A DNA stretch of 17,551 nt from an uncultured Muribaculaceae bacterium (GTDB taxonomy: Bacteria > Bacteroidota > Bacteroidia > Bacteroidales > Muribaculaceae). The DNA lies in NCBI GenBank assembly GCA_910587235.1, contig CAJUKD010000042.1:1-17551 (forward strand), given 5' to 3'. Both the position numbers and the translations under genes were made by a program. Under the pieces are notes generated by a model. That model had not been told where the DNA came from and ran no database searches. It was given only the letters and a program-made list of their open reading frames with translations. Positions 1 through 6,598 of the stretch are shown piece by piece (positions within the stretch are counted from its first letter, which is position 1; the number at the start of each line of letters is the position of its first letter).

Positions 1-27
1 GACCAAATTTATTTAATTTTTAACTAG

Positions 28-237
28 CTCCCATTTTTATGGGACACTAGTGTAGTTGGATTAAAAACTGTCGTAATATTTGAAACCATTTTGTTTGTGC
101 TTCTTTTCGTTCTAGCTATATGTTATGCCAATATAGAGAATCGCTTTCACGGAGATTATTCAGATCGAATATCTTATAACACTGTATATCAATATGAATC
201 TCCGAAAACAATCGAACTAATACATGTGTCAGTTTAA
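28..237 (+). pseudogene. 3' remnant of a membrane protein gene, no start codon visible
   Basis: An open frame of 69 codons follows an in-frame stop at 25-27 and ends with TAA at 235-237. It contains no ATG; a GTG at 97 and a TTG at 91 are the only common alternative starts, and both lie inside a strongly hydrophobic stretch (about VVIFETILFVLLFVLAICYA) that reads as one transmembrane helix. A polar, Tyr/Asn/Asp-rich tail follows. All three plus-strand frames are closed by position 27, so this is not simply a gene cut by the window edge. The composition is AT-rich like the next gene, whose start codon it overlaps. Most likely it is the frameshifted or truncated end of an older gene, less likely a small membrane protein with a rare start. 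The original function is not recognisable. Confidence 0.35.
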
Positions 238-865
238 TACTGCTCAGCTAATAAAGATTCCCAAAAGAATAGGCGCTTATTTATTCCTTTACGCCACATT
301 CTTAGGTATACTTTTTATGTCATTCCTGTTTAGCAACGCACAATCAACGATAGCCGACAGCTGTATTGATAAACAGCAATCATGGATACATGATCTACTC
401 AGTGAACATGATAACACTATATATGGTGACGATTATATATTTTATTGTACAGGGCACCATGGAATAATATGGTCCCTGATCAAATCGGACTCTTCCGGGA
501 TACATTTATACAATGGTACAACACGCGACCATACCGACTACGCAGATTATAGTCCATTTGATACGCTATCATTTACCAATGATAACATCAGGAGCATCAC
601 CTGGGGCTTTGATTCTGTAGCAGATGCCGCGCAATCATTAACACCATTAAAAAATGAAAACTACAATCCCATATATAATGAATTATACATTATAAACGAT
701 GATAAAACGGTTTTCTGCCATAATAATGCAGATTATTACGCCGGACCGGATAGCACAAGTTTTAATTACAAACTTAGCAAACTTGTATTTTTAATGTATT
801 GGCTGGCGGCACCGTCAAGTCGACCACATCTACCAATCCCATGTGACACATTATTAACAGATTGA
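224..865 (+). CDS. Orphan membrane-anchored hypothetical protein (213 aa)
   Basis: I do not recognise this protein. The N-terminus is a short basic segment (KIPKR) followed by a hydrophobic stretch at about residues 17-38 (IGAYLFLYATFLGILFMSFLF). It could be an uncleaved anchor or a signal peptide ending near SNAQS. The remaining ~170 residues are acidic and rich in Asp, Asn, Tyr and Ser, as expected of an extracytoplasmic domain, with two Cys in the first half of that domain. A second mildly hydrophobic patch (KLVFLMYWLAA) lies near the C-terminus. The ATG overlaps the end of the preceding remnant by 14 bases and has no Shine-Dalgarno sequence; a later in-frame ATG at 317 would remove most of the hydrophobic segment. 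Codon use is AT-rich, unlike the GC-rich genes from 1157 onward, which suggests acquired DNA. An inverted repeat (TAACAGATT at 855-863, AATCTGTTA at 892-900) spans the stop codon but has no T-run. Confidence 0.6.
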   Translation: MCQFNTAQLIKIPKRIGAYLFLYATFLGILFMSFLFSNAQSTIADSCIDKQQSWIHDLLSEHDNTIYGDDYIFYCTGHHGIIWSLIKSDSSGIHLYNGTTRDHTDYADYSPFDTLSFTNDNIRSITWGFDSVADAAQSLTPLKNENYNPIYNELYIINDDKTVFCHNNADYYAGPDSTSFNYKLSKLVFLMYWLAAPSSRPHLPIPCDTLLTD

Positions 866-1062
866 AGATATTCCACATTATACGCACTATTAATCTGTTA
901 CGGATTACTTTGGAACCTGTGAACGTACTTTTTTCAACACAACGACCAAGTGTATTATAATTTAGAAAACACCCGAACGGACTTGCTTATCGGCACATTA
1001 GCCCGGCAGTCAGCAACAGACTAAATACACTGTCAAACAAGCATCTCCACCCTTATAACAAC
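866..1062. other. AT-rich intergenic stretch
   Basis: No convincing gene or RNA is visible. Apart from the weak 9-bp inverted repeat at its left edge it separates the orphan gene from the convergent receptor gene. The shift from AT-rich to GC-rich composition occurs here, at about position 1060. Confidence 0.5.
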
Positions 1063-1104
1063 AAAAAAAGGACGGAATGCGGTCAAAGTTGCCACATTCC
1101 GTCC
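1063..1104 (-). terminator. Rho-independent terminator of the outer-membrane receptor gene
   Basis: Read on the minus strand, a 13-bp stem (GGACGGAATGTGG paired with CCGCATTCCGTCC, one G-U wobble in RNA) with a 9-nt loop is followed at once by seven T residues (1069-1063). It lies about 50 bases past the stop codon of the minus-strand receptor gene. It could also slow transcription reaching it from the left. Confidence 0.9.
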
Positions 1105-1156
1105 CATCCCGGGGAGGTTTTTTCCCGATTCGATGATGACCGGTTCCGATATAGAC

Positions 1157-4015
1157 TCAGAACGGTCCGTGACCTCCCCTTGGAGGACCGCCGGCACCTC
1201 GGGGCGGACGGGGCGCTCCCGGAGGAGGACCGTCGCCGAAGCGCGGGGCATTCCTGTCTTCTGGCATCTTGCCCTTGCCGAAAGTATTGAATTTATAGCT
1301 CACGCTGACCATGAAATAACGCGTCAGCGAATTATACAAAGCATCGTCTATATAATTGGCGGTCACCGTACGCTGCACATTCGAACGCTGGCCAAGGATA
1401 TCGAAGGCCTTGAGGCTGACAGTCGCCGAACGGTCGCGCAGGAACTGGTAGGAAAGCGACGCGTTCCAGGTCCAGGTCTTCGTGTCGTAACCCGATGAAT
1501 AACCCGAGCTTGCGTCATAACTGAGATCAGTATTCACAACCAGACCGAACGGTGTGTAATACGTCCCGTAGAAAGTGCCGCCATAGGTATGAACCGTACG
1601 GTTGGCGCCGCGCTGCACCGAGTTCACCGTATTTTGAAGAGAATACATAGGACGCAGTTCAAGCTCTATGTTTTCCGGACGCCACGCTATTCCGAACGAC
1701 TCCCGCAATCCGAACGTTCCCGCACGGTTCAGCCGGCCGTTGTTATAGCCCGTGGTCGAATTATACGACAGCATCAGATGATTGTTGAACGTCAGCGCGC
1801 GGTAGCGGGGCAACGGAAGACTTATCATATTCATTCCGCGCACACTCCAGACTCCGTCCACGTTGGCGTATGTCGTGCGTTGGCCGCCGGTTTCATTGTC
1901 GAAATCCGTGCGCGACACGATAGCGTTCTGTTGTAGATTGGCGAAAACCATAGCCATTATCGAACGCTGCGACTCCTGATTGAAATCCTGGAAGCGGAAA
2001 TGCAGGCTATGCGTGAAAGTCGGCTTCAGATCCGGATTACCGACAACTATACGCATCGGGTCGCTCTTGTCCTCCACCGGCTGAAGCTGCGTCATCGAAG
2101 GCTCCGACGAACGGCCGTTGTAGAACGCATGGAGCGAGCGGCTCTTGTTGAAGCGAAGACGGTAACGCAGGAAAGGAGCATAGTTGAACACATTGCGGCT
2201 GATGTTGCGCGCCGGATTTATAAGATCGACAGACTTCGACATCTGCGGCACAAAAGCCAGACCCGCGTCAAGATTGCCGCGTCGTCCGGTGTGCTTGTAG
2301 CCAACGCGTATCTCCTGGTTCATATAGTCATTGCGGAAACGGTTCGACAGTTCACTGTTGAAATCGAGTTCCGACCCTACGACAGGCTCTCCGTCGTAAC
2401 CGTCGGGCCAACTCACCGGACGGTCGTAGGTCAGTTTGTCGGCATTGTTCCACCGGTACTGTATGCGGTACGACAGCGTCAGGAAATTTCCTTTCGCCGG
2501 ATTGCCCAGCGGTTCGGTCCACGACAGGCGCCCCATCACCGTATTGCTCCAAGTGTGGTTGTCAGCCCACTGATCATAGACATCCGCCGAATCAAGAAGA
2601 AAGAAACGGTTGCGGGAATACGTATCGGAATTCTCTCGCACATTCGACATGCGATAGCGCGCATACACCGAGAACGAACGCCCGCGCCGCGAGGCAAAGT
2701 TGTGATTATAGATCAGCGAGCCGCCGAATTCCATCGAATGGCCCGACGAGGTCCCGCGGTTGATGCTGCGCACAAGCTCCCCGGCATCGCCAGCGCCGAA
2801 TGTCGACGACTGCGAAGCCGTCTGCGAATCGTTCCAGTTCAGCGACACGTTAGGCCGGAATTCCAGCGAATTCAGGGTATCCGGCTTCCACTGCAAGCGG
2901 AAATCGGCACGCATGTTGTGCCCGCGGTCGCGCGAAACCGACTGCGAGCTTTCTCTCGATGTTTCCTCCCCGAGAAGATACTGGCGCTCACGCGACGTGC
3001 GCGTGTCGCGGTCGGTATGGGAATACAACACATTGCCGCCTACACGGAAAATATCCTCGTTGCCGACATTGAAATTCAGGCCTACCGACTGCGAGGTCGT
3101 GATGCCGTTCGACCCGCCGAAACGCCGGAAACGCCCCGAAGCACCGTCGGCGAAACCCGGATCGTTGGTATTATTGGCCGCACCGAGAAGCGTCAGCTGG
3201 TTGCCGTTCCAGAAACGGTTCACCGTAAAATTGCCCGCATAGCGCTTGTCGGTCCCGTAGCCGGCCTCGACATTGCCGAACCAGCCGTTGTTCATATCTT
3301 TTTTTACGGTAAGGTTTATAACCGTTTCATCCTCGCCGTCGTCAACTCCCGTCATGCGTGCCAGATCGCTCTTGCGGTCCACGACCTGCAGCTTTTCAAC
3401 CATATTTACCGGCAGATTACGCGAAGCCACCGTCGGATCGTCGGCGAAAAACTCCTTTCCGTCCACCAGAATCTTGGTCACCTCCTTGCCGTTGGCTGTG
3501 ATCTTGCCCTCCGAGTTGACCTCTACCCCGGGCAAACGCTTGAGAAGATCCTCCACAACGGCATTAGGCTGCGTCTTGTACGAATCGGCATTGAACTCTA
3601 TCGTATCCTGACTCACCTTGACAGGCGTGCGTATGCCCGTCACCGTGGCCTCGGCAAGCATAATAGAACTCTCCGACAACTTTATCGCGCCAAGGCGCAC
3701 ATCACTGTAGGCCACGCGAACCGGACGGAACTCGGTCGTGTAGCCTACATACGAACATTCTATTATATATGAGCCGGTCTTCACGTTCTTGAGCCTGAAA
3801 GCCCCTTTGTCGTTAGTGACCGCGCCGGTAACCAAAGCACTGTCCTTGCCGGCAAGCAAGCGCACGGATGCCTGGATAAGTGCTTCGTCTGTCGCGGCAT
3901 CGACAAGACGGCCGCGTATGTCGGCCGCCGAAACAGCGTTACCGTAACCGAAAACTGCCGTGAGCAGGAACATCAAAATAAATTGCAGTCGCGATAATCT
4001 CTCGGATATGCACAT
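1157..4015 (-). CDS. TonB-dependent-receptor-like outer-membrane beta-barrel protein (952 aa)
   Basis: An outer-membrane protein of the Bacteroidetes type with three parts. A signal peptide ends near residue 30 (FGYGNAVSAA). A carboxypeptidase-regulatory-like domain follows at about residues 31-115 (DIRGRLVDAATDEAL, the motif GAFRLKNVKTGSYIIECSYVGY). Then comes a plug-like domain at about 120-235 (LLKRLPGVEV, the motif ILVDGKEFF, then ENVEKLQVVDR-like MVEKLQVVDR). The remaining ~670 residues show the alternating aromatic/polar pattern of a large beta-barrel and end in YFMVSVSYKF. A 36-residue Pro/Gly/Arg tail comes after the last strand. No SusD-like gene lies beside it, so it is not a classical SusC/SusD polysaccharide pair; its substrate cannot be read from the sequence. 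Established knowledge: such proteins import or bind ligands with TonB energy, and this subgroup has an 'outer membrane beta-barrel protein' label. The start at 4015 fits a 45-nt leader from the mapped promoter; Met15 is an alternative. Confidence 0.9.
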   Translation of the reverse strand: MCISERLSRLQFILMFLLTAVFGYGNAVSAADIRGRLVDAATDEALIQASVRLLAGKDSALVTGAVTNDKGAFRLKNVKTGSYIIECSYVGYTTEFRPVRVAYSDVRLGAIKLSESSIMLAEATVTGIRTPVKVSQDTIEFNADSYKTQPNAVVEDLLKRLPGVEVNSEGKITANGKEVTKILVDGKEFFADDPTVASRNLPVNMVEKLQVVDRKSDLARMTGVDDGEDETVINLTVKKDMNNGWFGNVEAGYGTDKRYAGNFTVNRFWNGNQLTLLGAANNTNDPGFADGASGRFRRFGGSNGITTSQSVGLNFNVGNEDIFRVGGNVLYSHTDRDTRTSRERQYLLGEETSRESSQSVSRDRGHNMRADFRLQWKPDTLNSLEFRPNVSLNWNDSQTASQSSTFGAGDAGELVRSINRGTSSGHSMEFGGSLIYNHNFASRRGRSFSVYARYRMSNVRENSDTYSRNRFFLLDSADVYDQWADNHTWSNTVMGRLSWTEPLGNPAKGNFLTLSYRIQYRWNNADKLTYDRPVSWPDGYDGEPVVGSELDFNSELSNRFRNDYMNQEIRVGYKHTGRRGNLDAGLAFVPQMSKSVDLINPARNISRNVFNYAPFLRYRLRFNKSRSLHAFYNGRSSEPSMTQLQPVEDKSDPMRIVVGNPDLKPTFTHSLHFRFQDFNQESQRSIMAMVFANLQQNAIVSRTDFDNETGGQRTTYANVDGVWSVRGMNMISLPLPRYRALTFNNHLMLSYNSTTGYNNGRLNRAGTFGLRESFGIAWRPENIELELRPMYSLQNTVNSVQRGANRTVHTYGGTFYGTYYTPFGLVVNTDLSYDASSGYSSGYDTKTWTWNASLSYQFLRDRSATVSLKAFDILGQRSNVQRTVTANYIDDALYNSLTRYFMVSVSYKFNTFGKGKMPEDRNAPRFGDGPPPGAPRPPRGAGGPPRGGHGPF

Positions 4016-4066
4016 GTCTGATATGTAAATTTTAGGGATTTTATCTTAATTACCTTATTCTGACAA

Positions 4067-4098
4067 CAAAATTACATAAAAGTTTAGTGGACGCAAAA
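4067..4098 (-). promoter_or_regulatory. Bacteroidetes-type promoter of the outer-membrane receptor gene
   Basis: On the minus strand TTTTG (4098-4094) is followed after 19 bases by TAATTTTG (4074-4067). This matches the Bacteroides sigma-ABfr consensus of a TTTG/TTG -33 box, 19-21 bases, and a TAnnTTTG -7 box. Transcription would start near 4060, giving a leader of about 45 bases before the ATG at 4015. Confidence 0.75.
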
Positions 4099-4273
4099 GA
4101 GCATTGGCCGAATACCCCGTCCCCGTCTGCCAATCACCGCTTTTTATCGACAAACACCACAGGCAATCATCATATACATCTATTAAAAGCCCCCGAGTTG
4201 CCTTGTCGGTTTTGTCTACAAATCGGAATTTTGCAAAAAAAACTTAAAAACATGCTTTCCCACATCGAATATT
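4099..4273. other. Divergent intergenic region between receptor and tRNA-Glu promoters
   Basis: This spacer lies between two outward-facing promoters. I see no gene in it. A forward frame running from about 4087 into the tRNA gene has no family resemblance and overlaps the tRNA. A short, poor inverted repeat (AGGCAA / TTGCCT, near 4150 and 4198) is the only structure noticed. Confidence 0.5.
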
Positions 4274-4303
4274 TTTGTAATCGAAAAAATGTGCGTATAT
4301 TTG
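4274..4303 (+). promoter_or_regulatory. Bacteroidetes-type promoter of tRNA-Glu / rpsT
   Basis: TTTG at 4274-4277 and TATATTTG at 4296-4303 are separated by 18 bases, close to the usual 19-21. Transcription would start near 4310, just before the first tRNA-Glu. No second promoter with a TAnnTTTG box is visible before rpsT or the second tRNA, so the whole tRNA-rpsT-tRNA block probably depends on this one. Confidence 0.75.
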
Positions 4304-4318
4304 CACTCGCAAAAAGCG

Positions 4319-4398
4319 CGATGGTCCATTCGTCTATCGGTTAGGACGCAAGATTTTCATTCTTGAAAGAAGAGTTCGATTCTCTTATGGACTACTAA
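4319..4398 (+). repeat. 80-bp perfect direct repeat, left copy (tRNA-Glu plus flanks)
   Basis: Positions 4319-4398 are identical to 4776-4855. The identity extends only 4 bases beyond the tRNA at each end (CGAT before, CTAA after). The two copies are 457 bp apart and flank rpsT. Confidence 0.95.
4323..4394 (+). tRNA. tRNA-Glu (anticodon TTC), copy 1
   Basis: It folds as a complete cloverleaf: acceptor stem GGTCCAT with ATGGACT (terminal G-U pair), D-arm with GGTTAGGA, anticodon stem CAAGA/TCTTG around the loop TTTTCAT giving anticodon TTC, and T-arm AAGAG TTCGATT CTCTT. The discriminator base is A and CCA is not encoded, so it is added after transcription. It lies 38 bases before rpsT and is probably cut from a shared transcript. 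Confidence 0.97.
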
Positions 4399-4432
4399 TA
4401 AACATAAAAGACTAAAACAAGAAACGCTAAAA

Positions 4433-4690
4433 ATGGCAAATCATAAATCATCAATAAAGAGAATTCGTCAGACCGAAAGTCGTCGTCTGCGCAACCGCTA
4501 CTACGCCAAGACCGCACGTAACGCCGTTCGCAACCTCCGCAAGATGACCACCAAAGCCGAAGCAGAAAGCAAATACCGCGAAGTAAGCGCAATGCTTGAC
4601 CGTCTGGCTTCCAAAAACGCCATCTCCAAGAACAAGGCTGCCAATCTCAAAAGCAAGCTGGCAAAACGCATAGCCAAACTCGCCGCTTAA
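4433..4690 (+). CDS. rpsT: 30S ribosomal protein bS20
   Basis: An 85-residue, very basic, helical protein with the typical bS20 start MANHKSSIKRIRQ and the conserved run of Arg/Lys in both helices. The full length matches the family. It binds 16S rRNA in the body of the small subunit and helps its assembly. The gene sits between two identical tRNA-Glu genes without a promoter of its own, so S20 expression is probably tied to tRNA-Glu transcription from the promoter at 4274-4303. No convincing intrinsic terminator lies between it and the second tRNA. The leader is A-rich without a clear Shine-Dalgarno sequence, as is usual in Bacteroidetes. Confidence 0.97.
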   Translation: MANHKSSIKRIRQTESRRLRNRYYAKTARNAVRNLRKMTTKAEAESKYREVSAMLDRLASKNAISKNKAANLKSKLAKRIAKLAA

Positions 4691-4775
4691 GAGAGGCCCG
4701 CAAAAAAAACAAGCTTCCGGGCAGGCCGCCGGCGCGAGCGCTGCGACGTCACCGCCAATAATGCTTCCCGGAGCA

Positions 4776-4855
4776 CGATGGTCCATTCGTCTATCGGTTA
4801 GGACGCAAGATTTTCATTCTTGAAAGAAGAGTTCGATTCTCTTATGGACTACTAA
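4776..4855 (+). repeat. 80-bp perfect direct repeat, right copy (tRNA-Glu plus flanks)
   Basis: Identical to 4319-4398; the sequence beyond both ends is unrelated. It marks a tRNA gene duplication or a conversion tract rather than a duplication of the wider region. Confidence 0.95.
4780..4851 (+). tRNA. tRNA-Glu (anticodon TTC), copy 2
   Basis: This copy is identical base for base to the tRNA at 4323-4394, including the anticodon TTC and uncoded CCA. No TAnnTTTG promoter box is seen in the 89 bases between rpsT and this gene, so it is probably cotranscribed with rpsT. No hairpin with a T-run follows it. Confidence 0.97.
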
Positions 4856-4988
4856 AACAACAGATCGATCGCCAGGCCGCGACACAGGCCAAAAGTCGAC
4901 CGCAGACATAAGAACAACACGATTTTGGCTCTGATTGCCGCCAGGCAGTTTGAGCCGAATTTGTATTTACAGCGAAAGGAGTACAGAC

Positions 4989-5609
4989 ATGGACAAAAAA
5001 ATAAAAAACCTCCTGTTCGACCTCGGAGGTGTGATAATGGACATACGGCGGCAAGACTGCGTCGAAGCATTCCGCGCACTTGGCCTTAAAAACCCCGAAA
5101 GCTATTTCGGCGAATACGCCCAGGCCGGAGCTTTCAAGGCCCTGGAAGAAGGAAGTATCGGCATCGACGAATTCCACAGCACCGTCCGGCGCGACCTTCC
5201 GGAAGGAGTTACCGACAGCGAGATCGACACCGCCTTCTGCCGCTTCCTCACCGGAATACCCGCACACCGCCTCGAAGCATTGCGCAGACTGAGGAACAAC
5301 TACAGCATATACCTGCTCAGCAATACAAACCGGATAATGTGGGACAGCGCCATAGCCGAAGAATTCCGCAAGGAAGGACACGTCCGCGAAGACTACTTCG
5401 ACGGAATCATCACATCATTCGAGGCCCGTGCACTGAAACCCGACGAAACCATTTTCCGCTACGCCATCGACAAGCTCGGCATCGACCCCGCCGAAACAAT
5501 GTTTTTCGACGACTCCGAAGCAAACACAACAGCAGCCGCAGCACTCGGCTTCGCGACAGCAACCGTGCTGCCGGGCACAGAATTCACCGACTATCTGCCG
5601 GCCGAATGA
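4989..5609 (+). CDS. HAD-superfamily phosphatase, subfamily IA (YihX/YigB-like)
   Basis: A 206-residue cytoplasmic hydrolase with all four HAD motifs in order: nucleophile Asp11 in FDLGGV, Ser111 in LLSNTN, Lys150 in LKPDETIF, and the acidic pair Asp174-Asp175 in MFFDDSEAN. A helical cap follows motif I, as in subfamily IA. The second Asp of the usual DxD motif is Gly13, as in the FDLGNV motif of E. coli YihX. I chose the ATG at 4989 because AAAGGAG lies just upstream; the frame stays open to an earlier ATG at 4935 that would add 18 unconserved residues. Its stop overlaps the ribF start as ATGA, so the two are probably translated together. The substrate is unknown. A riboflavin-pathway phosphate ester (FMN or the ribitylaminouracil phosphate) is an attractive inference from the neighbour; a sugar phosphate is equally possible. 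Confidence 0.88.
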   Translation: MDKKIKNLLFDLGGVIMDIRRQDCVEAFRALGLKNPESYFGEYAQAGAFKALEEGSIGIDEFHSTVRRDLPEGVTDSEIDTAFCRFLTGIPAHRLEALRRLRNNYSIYLLSNTNRIMWDSAIAEEFRKEGHVREDYFDGIITSFEARALKPDETIFRYAIDKLGIDPAETMFFDDSEANTTAAAALGFATATVLPGTEFTDYLPAE

Positions 5610-6538
5610 ACACACACAGCGACAACCCGCAAGCAACGGTAGCCGCTGTAGGCATGTTCGACGGCGTACACCTCGGCCACTGTAGCGTACTCGACCGTCT
5701 ATCCGCCGAAGCGCGCTCACGCTCAATGCAATCACTCGCCCTGACATTCTCCCGCCACCCTCTCGAACTCGTCGATGCGAACCGGGCGCCACATCTGATC
5801 ACCGACACCGCCACACGCATCACCCTATTGCACTCCGGAGGCATAGACCGCGCCGAAACCCTCGATTTCACCCCCGAACTGCGTGCCCTGTCAGGACGCG
5901 CATTCCTCGACATGCTGCACCGGCGCTACGGAGTCCGGGTTCTGGTGATGGGCTACGACAACCACATCGGCAGCGACCGCCTCGACGCAGCAGCGGCGGC
6001 GGTCCTGACACCCTGCACGGGCATAGAGATCGTACAGGTCGACGAACGCACCATCGGAGGCACAGGCTCGCTCAGCAGCACAAGCATACGCAATGCCCTC
6101 GCCACAGGAAACGTCACCCGGGCCGCCTGTATACTCGGCCGCTACTACACCGTCGAAGGAACAGTCACCTCAGGAAACAGACTCGGCCGGACAATCGGAT
6201 TCCCGACAGCCAATATCGACACCCCGTCCGACATAATAATCGCCGAAGGCGCATACGCAGTCGACGTCACAATCGACGGCGACTGCCGCCGTATGCGAGG
6301 CATGGCAAACATAGGCCGGCGGCCAACCCTTGGAAAGAACGGCGAACGACGGCTCGAAGTCAACATATTCGACTTCAGTGCCGACATCTACGGCAGGCGA
6401 CTCAGGGTCGAATTCCTGCAACTCCTGCGAGGCGAAACACAATTCGCATCACTCGACGATCTGAAACAGCAACTGACAGCCGACCGACAGGCCGCGACAA
6501 GCGTCAGACGCATGACTAATTTTAACTTGACAGATTGA
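5606..6538 (+). CDS. ribF: Bifunctional riboflavin kinase / FAD synthetase
   Basis: A 310-residue two-domain enzyme that phosphorylates riboflavin to FMN and adenylates FMN to FAD in the cytoplasm. The N-terminal nucleotidyltransferase domain shows the GMFDGVHLGH motif at residues 16-25, TFSRHP, GYDNHIGSDR, and the SSTSIRNAL signature. The C-terminal riboflavin kinase domain shows GRTIGFPTAN (residues 194-203), ANIGRRPT and the LEVNIFDF strand with YGRRLRVEFL. The length is normal for the family. The start is the ATG overlapping the HAD gene's stop (ATGA). A longer upstream frame exists but only shadows the HAD gene. The -33 box of the promoter for the next gene lies inside the last codons. 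Confidence 0.97.
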   Translation: MNTHSDNPQATVAAVGMFDGVHLGHCSVLDRLSAEARSRSMQSLALTFSRHPLELVDANRAPHLITDTATRITLLHSGGIDRAETLDFTPELRALSGRAFLDMLHRRYGVRVLVMGYDNHIGSDRLDAAAAAVLTPCTGIEIVQVDERTIGGTGSLSSTSIRNALATGNVTRAACILGRYYTVEGTVTSGNRLGRTIGFPTANIDTPSDIIIAEGAYAVDVTIDGDCRRMRGMANIGRRPTLGKNGERRLEVNIFDFSADIYGRRLRVEFLQLLRGETQFASLDDLKQQLTADRQAATSVRRMTNFNLTD

Positions 6539-6557
6539 GGAATAAGACGTAACTTTG
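6527..6557 (+). promoter_or_regulatory. Bacteroidetes-type promoter before the LRR gene
   Basis: TTG at 6527-6529 and TAACTTTG at 6550-6557 are 20 bases apart, a very good match to the -33/-7 consensus. Transcription would start near 6564, leaving about 35 bases of leader to the ATG at 6599. The -33 box overlaps the 3' end of ribF. Confidence 0.8.
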
Positions 6558-6598
6558 CAGGCAGACCCCACAAAACTTTATCCCGCACACATACACCA

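Noticed and set aside
855..900. Terminator after the orphan gene (TAACAGATT / AATCTGTTA)
   Set aside because: The 9-bp AT-rich stem has a 28-base loop and no T-run, so it is too weak to call.
2000..3772. 590-codon open frame on the plus strand
   Set aside because: It lies antisense to the receptor gene, whose domains are clear; the translation is Arg/His/Val-rich with no family pattern, a shadow of GC-rich codons.
1157..4015. SusC/SusD polysaccharide utilisation locus
   Set aside because: The receptor has no SusD-like lipoprotein, glycoside hydrolase or sensor nearby, and its plug and tail fit the general outer-membrane beta-barrel group better.
4087..4344. 85-codon frame before and into the first tRNA-Glu
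   Set aside because: It overlaps the tRNA and both promoters, starts with a non-ATG codon and matches nothing.
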